Part shown: positions 58,001-64,000 of the stretch, piece after piece | Position numbering within the stretch: the first letter of the stretch is position 1 | Layout of the letters: every line of letters begins with the position of its first letter | Source of the DNA: Patiria pectinifera | Taxonomy: Eukaryota > Echinodermata > Asteroidea > Valvatida > Asterinidae | Direction: 5' to 3' | Length of the DNA stretch: 64,000 bases | Assembly: GCA_029964075.1 (NCBI GenBank) | Contig: CM057129.1 | Span: 23,365,430 to 23,429,429 of the forward strand | The notes under the pieces: model-generated | What the model was told of the DNA's origin: nothing | Database searches by the model: none | The model's input: the letters and a program-made list of their open reading frames with translations, nothing else | Program-made: the position numbers and the translations under genes

Positions 58001-58452
58001 ATAAAGGGGAGTTTCGAAACTGCGGCATTGTCTCAGCTGGTTTCAGCATTAAAGCTTCTAAATGATTCTGAAGCCATAATATGTGTAGCCCAAGCTGGAG
58101 ACAAAGCCCGGATTTTCAAAATCATCAAAATTGTCATACGATCTGAAGGTCCCATGATCTGAAGGTCACATGATTTGATATTCCAGAGGACAGTAAACAC
58201 TATTATAAAAAACCTAATATATTACTGCATTGATTTTTATTTGCAGCATCGATCACTATCTACATTTCAATGTCAATGCGGGAATTGTGTGGACTTTTTA
58301 TCTATTGGTCTTTGACTCGAGAATGGACTCGAGAATGGTCCAGAAATAAATTTGCTACCCGCATAGGCCACCCAGAGGGTTGTAAACATATGTTGCAGAA
58401 CAATGCTTATTGTTGGGGCACAGAACAATTAAGATTTTTAGTTTCTTTTTAA
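55031..58452 (+). CDS. alpha-2-macroglobulin/TEP-like receptor-binding domain, 3' exons only (partial)
   Basis: Exon 55031-55196 (acceptor ATGTAG, donor GTAATT) encodes YNGKDEFSNMAVLQVRMVSG, then FEADANAIRMLRSLSPPNLK and a segment ending VFFYFDQ. Exon 56543-56645 encodes LGHEETCVDFLARRDIFVKD, PRDGVITVFDYYEK. Together they match the receptor-binding domain (SNMA..V.MVSGF, Y.FD, V.VFDYYE) of alpha-2-macroglobulin, CD109 and thioester/complement proteins, which is secreted or surface-attached and acts in protease trapping or opsonisation. A phase-compatible third exon 58247-58452 (acceptor TTTTTATTTGCAG) would add ASITIYISMSMRELCG and a further 52 residues before TAA, with AATAAA at 58510; this last exon is tentative. 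No thioester motif or upstream exon is visible between 43.5 and 55 kb, so the gene is partial, relocated or a pseudogene fragment. Confidence 0.7.
55235..56044 (-). repeat. tRNA-derived SINE, split by a foldback insertion
   Basis: 55235-55517 and 56007-56044 align to the SINE at 12480-12822 (TTGGGAGGCTAATCATCCTT, GATCGAAAGTGTTTGATTTT; head GAGAGGCGAGCGCTCTATGC). The head is separated from the body by the element at 55518-55997. Confidence 0.8.
55518..55997. mobile_element. 480-bp foldback element, 9-bp TSD, inserted in a SINE
   Basis: TIR TAGCCTTTAGTCAAGTCCCA and its complement; the arms also pair through GAGGGCCTTTAC/GTAAAGGCCCTC. GGGCCATGG is duplicated at 55509-55517 and 55998-56006. It is non-coding and lies in the A2M-like intron. 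Confidence 0.88.
56044..56460. repeat. GTGGTGATTATGG-like degenerate minisatellite
   Basis: About 400 bp are almost entirely variants of (G)TGGTGATTRT(A)GG on the plus strand. It encodes only artefactual long frames (T/I/N-rich on the minus strand). Confidence 0.8.
56832..56908 (+). repeat. tRNA-like sequence / SINE head, best-preserved copy
   Basis: GGCTGGATAGCTCAGTTGGT, AGAGCA, GCAATGGCAATC and GGTTGCAGGTTCAAACCCCG. Acceptor ends GGCTGGA and TCCAGTT pair with two G-U, but the anticodon and T stems have mismatches, so a working tRNA is unlikely. Confidence 0.6.
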
Positions 58453-58509
58453 AGTAAAAACAGCTGCAAATGTTACAACTAATAACTCTATGATATTCTG
58501 GATGGTCGG

Positions 58510-58515
58510 AATAAA
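58510..58515 (+). promoter_or_regulatory. candidate poly(A) signal of the A2M/TEP-like gene
   Basis: AATAAA lies 58 nt after the TAA of the tentative terminal exon, consistent with that exon being real. Confidence 0.35.
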
Positions 58516-58519
58516 TCCG

Positions 58520-60030
58520 TGGTGAGTGGGTTCTGGGAAAATGTGTGTTTTGTTATACTTTCTGAATAAATTGTTGATGGAAATGCTCCTTTTGGGAATA
58601 TTCTGGGATTGCATACTGGCAGGTTTTATTAGATTGAGAGAGTTTATTTTCAGGGGGGGAGGGCAGCTTGTGGGGCAACTAGCTGACCCTCTACCGACCC
58701 CGACTCACTTCCCCATGGCACACTCTTTTTCTTCAAATGGTATCACGAGCACTCACAGTCGGCAATAGTAGTAATACCACCCCTCCACCACCGCCCTTAA
58801 TAAGTACAAATAATACAGGCCACTTTTTTTTCACGAGAAAAAATATGTCCCCCCCCGTGACCTAAAATAGATGCAAAATAGATGCATAGATCAAGTACTT
58901 CCAGACATCATTTTTTTTGTAAAGCCTATCACAGAGGAAGCATTTACGATATAAACAGATGCATGTAACCAGAATTGGATGGCATCCCTTAAAATTCTCC
59001 CATTTTGGGGTCATTTCCCCCCCCCCCCATTTGAAACCCAACAGTCTGCTAAATTGACACAAGTAAAAACAAAAAAGCTGTTACAATATTAGGCTTTCCA
59101 TAGACACTCAATTTCCATATATATCCTATCACAAATATTAGCGTGAACAACAGTTTCAATTTCAAAACTCCTACCTTGATATGTAACGAGTTGTCAAAAT
59201 AGCAAACGTGTTTCCCAACTTATTAAATTAAAGGGGGATGTTTGTGCATGAAATTGCAACTTTCCTTCTTTTTTTTAACTACTTGAAAGTTGTAATTGTC
59301 AGGGCCAGGTCCAGGAAATGTTTGCTCAACGAACAACGCCGCGCCATCGAACTCGTGCACGTGACGATTCATTCTATTCAAATCCCTCTGTTTGTTTTGA
59401 TCTCCCCGCCCTCTACACACCTCCGTGACGTTCTAGCCCCACTCAATGGCCATAGCATTGAACATGTTGTTTGTCACTTCTTTTACTTACGTAAGACATC
59501 ATTCCTTAAAATTTTAATAATGTCCACTTAAGCTCGCCTAGAAATTTCCCACTCTGTGTAACGTAAAGTATCTGAGCTTAAGACTTTTTGTTGTGATTTT
59601 AGCAAGTAAATCACAGAAGCGGGAGGAATGTAGAAGTGTTGATAAATCTTGAAACGAAACAAAATGTTATTTCATTCATGGCCGGTTGTTGTGAAAGAAA
59701 GATCGATCCACGTGACTGTCATGACTTATGTAGTCCTTGTCCCATTGTGTATGGTGCCCAGTGGTCTCGTCTTGTATTTTGATAAGAAAGATTTAGTATG
59801 GTACCGCGAAACAGACCGTGAGTTGTGAAAGTGAACAGCTGAGTGTTGATCTCGTGTTTAAATGGTCGTAAAAATGGCATTTTCGTCTTTCCATTTATTT
59901 GCCACGAGGGTTTCGATGAGCTGATGCATAGTGTGGATTGAGTTGGTGATTGTTAGACCTTGGTAAGTGTTGTAAATGCTTTTGTTATTTCAGTATTTCA
60001 ACGCGCGCGCATTGTCACACACAAATTGAA
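58520..60030. other. intergenic, no gene seen
   Basis: Contains homopolymer runs (58640, 58850, 59020) and AT-rich sequence. Small frames have no recognisable similarity. Confidence 0.4.
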
Positions 60031-60033
60031 GGC

Positions 60034-60597
60034 AGTGGATATTTTGCCGGAGACGGCAAACCTTCAGTAAACGTTAGTTTGCCGGATATGCACTGAACAT
60101 GCGCAGTTACTGTTTTTTTGTACTTGAACATTTTCCGGTGACAAATTTTAGTCTGGCTCCATGCCAATATTATCGTTGTATTTTTGTATTAACAAGATGG
60201 GAATCAGACCATTTTATAATTTCGGACTTTATTTCCCTTTAAAAAAAATCTCCAGAGCCACAAATCTGAAAAAGAAAAAGTAATACTCTGCAATAAAATG
60301 TTTGAGACATATTAAAATAATAAAAGAAGAATATTCTTATTTATTTGGGGATGGAAAAAAAAACACCTTAAAATTGTGGCGGGGGTCAGGATTCGAACTC
60401 GGGACATCCCACTCATTAGAGCTATTGCTTAACCACTGCACCAACTGTGCTACACAACTTTGGTGGGAATTTAATACATATTATAATTCAGCCCTATCTT
60501 AAAGAGTACAGCGCCCTCTGTTGATATGGATTGCTGCCGGCAAACCTTTAGTAAACGTTAGTTTGCCGGCGTTACCTCCGGCAAAATATACACTAAC
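60034..60597. mobile_element. family D element with terminal inverted repeats and tRNA-like insert, copy 2
   Basis: TIR GTGGATATTTTGCCGGAG and CTCCGGCAAAATATACAC; the inner word GGCAAACCTTCAGTAAACGT recurs near both ends. A minus-strand tRNA-like unit (B box GAGTTCGAATCCTGAC) is at 60373-60455. A partial third copy is at 61140-61280. Confidence 0.75.
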
Positions 60598-60769
60598 CAA
60601 ATTGAATGCGAGTGCGTAGAAATAGGACCGCCATGACCGCGTAGCTTTAGGGGGTCTGGCAAGTTTTATCATTCAATCACAATGCGAAATAAATACTCTG
60701 CCATGTCTGCGTGACTGTAGCAGGTGAGTTAAACTGTATCGCTTGAGTTTGATAACTCGCGAGCGAACG

Positions 60770-60855
60770 CGAGGCCTAGGCATGCTAGGGGATAGCGCGC
60801 CCGCCTCGCATGCAATGTTGCTTGAGTTTAAGTCCCAGCGTGCAGCGTGACCAAT
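60770..60855 (+). repeat. degenerate tRNA-like head
   Basis: AGGGGATAGCGCGCCCGCCT followed by GAGTTTAAGTCCCAGC resembles a decayed A-box/B-box pair. Weak. Confidence 0.35.
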
Positions 60856-61139
60856 ATTTTTGAAAGTTTATTTTTCTGTGTCCCCAAGAATATAAGAATA
60901 GCACTCCGCACTAATGTTAAAAATAGAAGCAAGTACCCGGATCTCAGACAAGCATGCTGTACGAACTTCTCATGTGAAGATTACGAGCACCCTTACAGCA
61001 TCGTTTCTATGCGAATGTATGCGGCCAGGTGTGCATGCATGTGCGCGCGTGATTGTTCCAAAGGAGCAAAATTGACGTCAATAGTTTGGAGTGCTATTGT
61101 CTTTGTTTATCATGTATATTGTTTTAAATCAAATCCTAC

Positions 61140-61280
61140 ACTAATTGCAGAGTATTTCATCATCTTTTTTTGATTCGTGGCTCTGGGGGCTTGTTATTTT
61201 TAAGGAAAATAAAGTCCGAAATTGTAATATAGGTTTGATTCCCATCTGTTTAAACATGAAGTCACAACGACAATGTTAGC
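61140..61280. repeat. family D fragment, inverted, copy 3
   Basis: GCAGAGTATTTC, GATTCGTGGCTCTGG, AAATAAAGTCCGAAATTGTA and CACAACGACAATGTTAGC are the complement of blocks in the 44330 and 60034 copies. Confidence 0.6.
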
Positions 61281-61289
61281 GCAGAACCA

Positions 61290-62425
61290 AAGATTTGTCA
61301 CGGTAAAAGTTTCTCATTCGCAAAAAAAACCAATCACTGTGCCGGTACAATACTTAAAACAATCGGGGACCGGTTTACGGTCCAAAATCGAATGCCTATT
61401 TTTTATCATAAAAATATGTCATGGGCCCCGACCCCATTCCTACAAGATAACTAAAATCCATTGTTTGTGTTTTCATGGTATTGGAATTACCTAATTATTT
61501 TATACTGATGAAAACAAACATGAATCTTTGTGGAAAGTGGGAAATTTTATGTTTTTTTTTAGGGAAAGTTTGTAGTAAAACGATGAAAAAATTGACAAAT
61601 TGCAACATGAAAATAAAGATGGTAATTACTGCCGACACCATGATCACAGCCATGACAGTAAATGCTCAAAAGCATGCTAAAAAACAAAAACATTAAAATG
61701 AACAGCAGATTGCTTAAACCTTAAGGTTGCAGAAGTAATTACGGAATGACAAAACACTAGTACCAACAAAAGACAGGCCTGTAATCTCAACAATGGTACA
61801 ATTAAAATTTGTATTTAAATAATTGTTTTAATTGAAAGAATTGGTATTCTAATGCCACTTTGGTGGTGGTTCTAGAAATTCTTTTGGAGTTTTTCTCAGT
61901 GCCAAATTCATTATCCGTTGTCGTAGAACTGTTTTTCTTGGGGCCCTAGGTTAAAACACTAAAAACATATAGTTGTACAATACACAAAAAATACATTATA
62001 AAAATAAGAACAGATAACAAATTTACATACGAAAAATGCAAAATTAAATCTAGTAAAAATATTCGCAATATTGTCAAGATGGCAGAAACAAAGAATAGTT
62101 GAGCAAATAAATAAAAATTATAGTTTAAAAAACTTGTACGGTTGAAAATATAAGACAAACATTTAATCTACAAAAAAAGTTTACTAAAATAATTGAATTA
62201 AAAAAAAACAGGTAAAGAGGGAAAGGAAGATAAAAATATATTTGTGTAAAATATCAAAAAAAGTAGAAGTTAATAACTCAAATGTTGCTCAGTGTCTGCA
62301 TTATAAGTCTTCATGGACTATGGTAGTCTTAATTCAAGACTGGATTGGGTTTTTTATTGCCTTATTACAGCCCGTCCCTGAAAAGCATCCTGAAGCTGCT
62401 GTGGCAGTCTTGGGAATATTGACAG
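61290..62425. other. AT-rich intergenic DNA, no gene seen
   Basis: Only short frames of biased composition occur. No domain or splice-supported exon could be identified. Confidence 0.4.
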
Positions 62426-62429
62426 CGTT

Positions 62430-62518
62430 ACCCAGGAAATTCCGAGCATACAGGTACCAAACGTGTGTGCATTAGCTTTAATGCAGCGTGCGTGAGGTAT
62501 GCTTGGAGTTTCTTGGGA
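62430..62518. repeat. imperfect hairpin
   Basis: CCCAGGAAATTCCGAGCATAC pairs with GTATGCTTGGAGTTTCTTGGG around a short loop. Confidence 0.55.
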
Positions 62519-62741
62519 AACACTGTTTCAGGATCTTTTTGATAGCAAACTGTGCCTCTGTGGTAGCCTAGGTTAGACGATGTCTTCATTGCCTCACTGC
62601 CTTGCGACTGACGTCCAGGGTATTAATTCTACTATCATAGCGAAACATATTATAACACTTTTTTCCCCCAATATTTTTACCTGATGGAGAAAGCTGAAAT
62701 TTTGTTTACATGTTCTTTGTGTGCGGAATTATGCATCCGCT

Positions 62742-63040
62742 TGGTTTAGAAAAGGTAAATATGTCATTGGGCGATGTCTTTACCGAAAGTAACCGCAGAT
62801 CCAAGCTTTCGTCTAAGACATTCTATGAACTCCCCATGTGAAGGCTGACACGTACCGGGAGGTGCAACACGTTATAGGCCTGCTACAGTGTATGCCATGT
62901 GTATGCGGAATGTGCATGCACGCCTGCGCGTAAGTCTTCACACGACATGTTCGTACTGAGGATGTTTTCGACGAAAGTGTGGATCTGCGGTTTATTTTGG
63001 TAAACACGTCGCTCAAGGACATCTTTACCTTTTCTTAACC
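62742..63040. mobile_element. 299-bp foldback element
   Basis: The left arm GGTTTAGAAAAGGTAAATAT...ACCGCAGATCCAAGCTTTCG pairs along about 65 nt with the complement of the right arm (ending CCTTTTCTTAACC). No TSD was recognised. Confidence 0.75.
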
Positions 63041-64000
63041 AAGGAAGTAAACGAAATTTTAGCTTCTTCCATCAGGTGAAAATATGAAAAAAATGTGTTA
63101 AATTTTTTTTTCGCTATACAGCAGACGTTCATACCCTGGACTCCGTCGCGTGTCACAACTGACGTGTGTGGCAGCTTTATTGCGCTTGTCAGGGACCGGC
63201 TGTGTAAAGGAAATAAACCTATTTCTAGTCTTGAACAAAGACTACATGTAGGTCTCTGATAGATCCTGTACAATGTTATAAACCACTGTTTTTAAAATAA
63301 ATTTATTTAAACAAAATCTTAACCACAGAAAAAAAATGTGTGCAGCCCTTAGAGTGCAAACATATATCCATTGCCATATAAAGTCATTTTTCATGTAATG
63401 TACAATGTCCTTTTGTGTTGCGGAGTTTGATGAAAACCACCCCATATTTTTATGATCGATATTCTGTCAATACTTACAAGCTGACTGAGATGATGCAATG
63501 GAAACAAACAAAAATAAATAAATTTGGCTGGATAATCTGTCAAGTAAAAGCTTACTTAGGTGATGCAAGAGAAATAACAAAATATACAAATTTGCCTTGC
63601 TGCGTACATGTTTACTTAGTTCTAGTCATGTGTTAAAATTGTTTGTTCACAACACGTTGTATGTTTACTCTGATCCATCAGCGTATCTGGGTCAGTTACT
63701 GTACGTTGACTTTCTGATATAGTACCAAATCATGTGATACTTGTAATTCACCAGGCTTTATTGAATGATTTCAACAATGAAATGTAAACACAATGGCTTC
63801 ATCCAGTCTTGAATTTTAAACTCCTTCTGTTTAATTTTTTGTTTGTTTCCCAGTGCCCCCCAGTGCCCACGCAGTGCCCCCCAACCCCCAAAAAAACTAA
63901 ACCTGAAATTTGCTGCTTGCCAGGAAGTCTCTTTTTAAAGTATCATTTTGAGTAAATCAAGAAGAGGAATGTACATGTAGGTAGATGACTGCTTTTCCCT
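63041..64000. other. right edge, no gene seen
   Basis: AT-rich sequence with GTGCCCCCCAGTGCCC words near 63855-63890. A TTTCCCAG acceptor-like site at 63855 is not followed by recognisable coding sequence. Confidence 0.35.

Noticed and set aside
62371..62451. Exon after acceptor TTATTACAG
   Set aside because: The reading frame shows no known domain, there is no matching donor context, and it overlaps a hairpin.

Overview
The window is about 64 kb of eukaryotic, intron-rich, AT-rich genomic DNA. Splice sites follow GT/AG and tRNA-derived SINEs and foldback/MITE-type DNA transposons are very dense. The genes (hnRNP K, AMACR, MRG15/MORF4L1, SNAPC3), a lectin with CTLD and PAN domains, and an alpha-2-macroglobulin/TEP-type receptor-binding domain fit an invertebrate deuterostome (echinoderm, hemichordate or cephalochordate). 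The species cannot be fixed from the sequence alone.

Layout: (1) 0.4-6.7 kb, plus strand: the last five coding exons of an hnRNP K-like RNA-binding protein (third KH domain). (2) 9.4-13.6 kb, minus strand: a complete five-exon alpha-methylacyl-CoA racemase (385 aa, ending in the peroxisomal signal SKL). (3) 13.6-17.0 kb: divergent AMACR/MRG15 intergenic region with a 1.5-kb nested-palindrome transposon. (4) 17.0-29.7 kb, plus strand: a complete 11-exon MRG15/MORF4L1 gene (337 aa, chromo barrel plus MRG domain), its introns full of foldback elements. (5) 29.7-34.8 kb: MITEs. (6) 34.8-43.5 kb, minus strand: a seven-exon SNAPC3/SNAP50 gene (348 aa, C-terminal zinc finger). (7) 43.5-52.3 kb: repeat-rich accessory region with a recent 1.16-kb tandem duplication, a three-copy 383-bp array and a foldback flanked by direct repeats. 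(8) 52.35-53.1 kb, minus strand: a single-exon secreted CTLD-PAN protein. (9) 55.0-58.5 kb, plus strand: 3' exons of an A2M/TEP-like gene whose upstream exons are not visible. (10) 58.5-64 kb: repeats, no confident gene.

The four housekeeping genes are functionally separate (RNA binding, branched-chain/bile-acid lipid metabolism, chromatin reading, snRNA transcription). No operon or dedicated new pathway is evident. The most unusual material is transposon-related. At least four long-TIR foldback elements are bounded by exact 9-bp target-site duplications, and two of these sit on 5' splice donors of the MRG15 gene, so each donor is now present twice. Several other MITE families show TTAA, TA or 8-bp duplications. 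All coordinates and matches were derived by eye; no alignment or database search was run.
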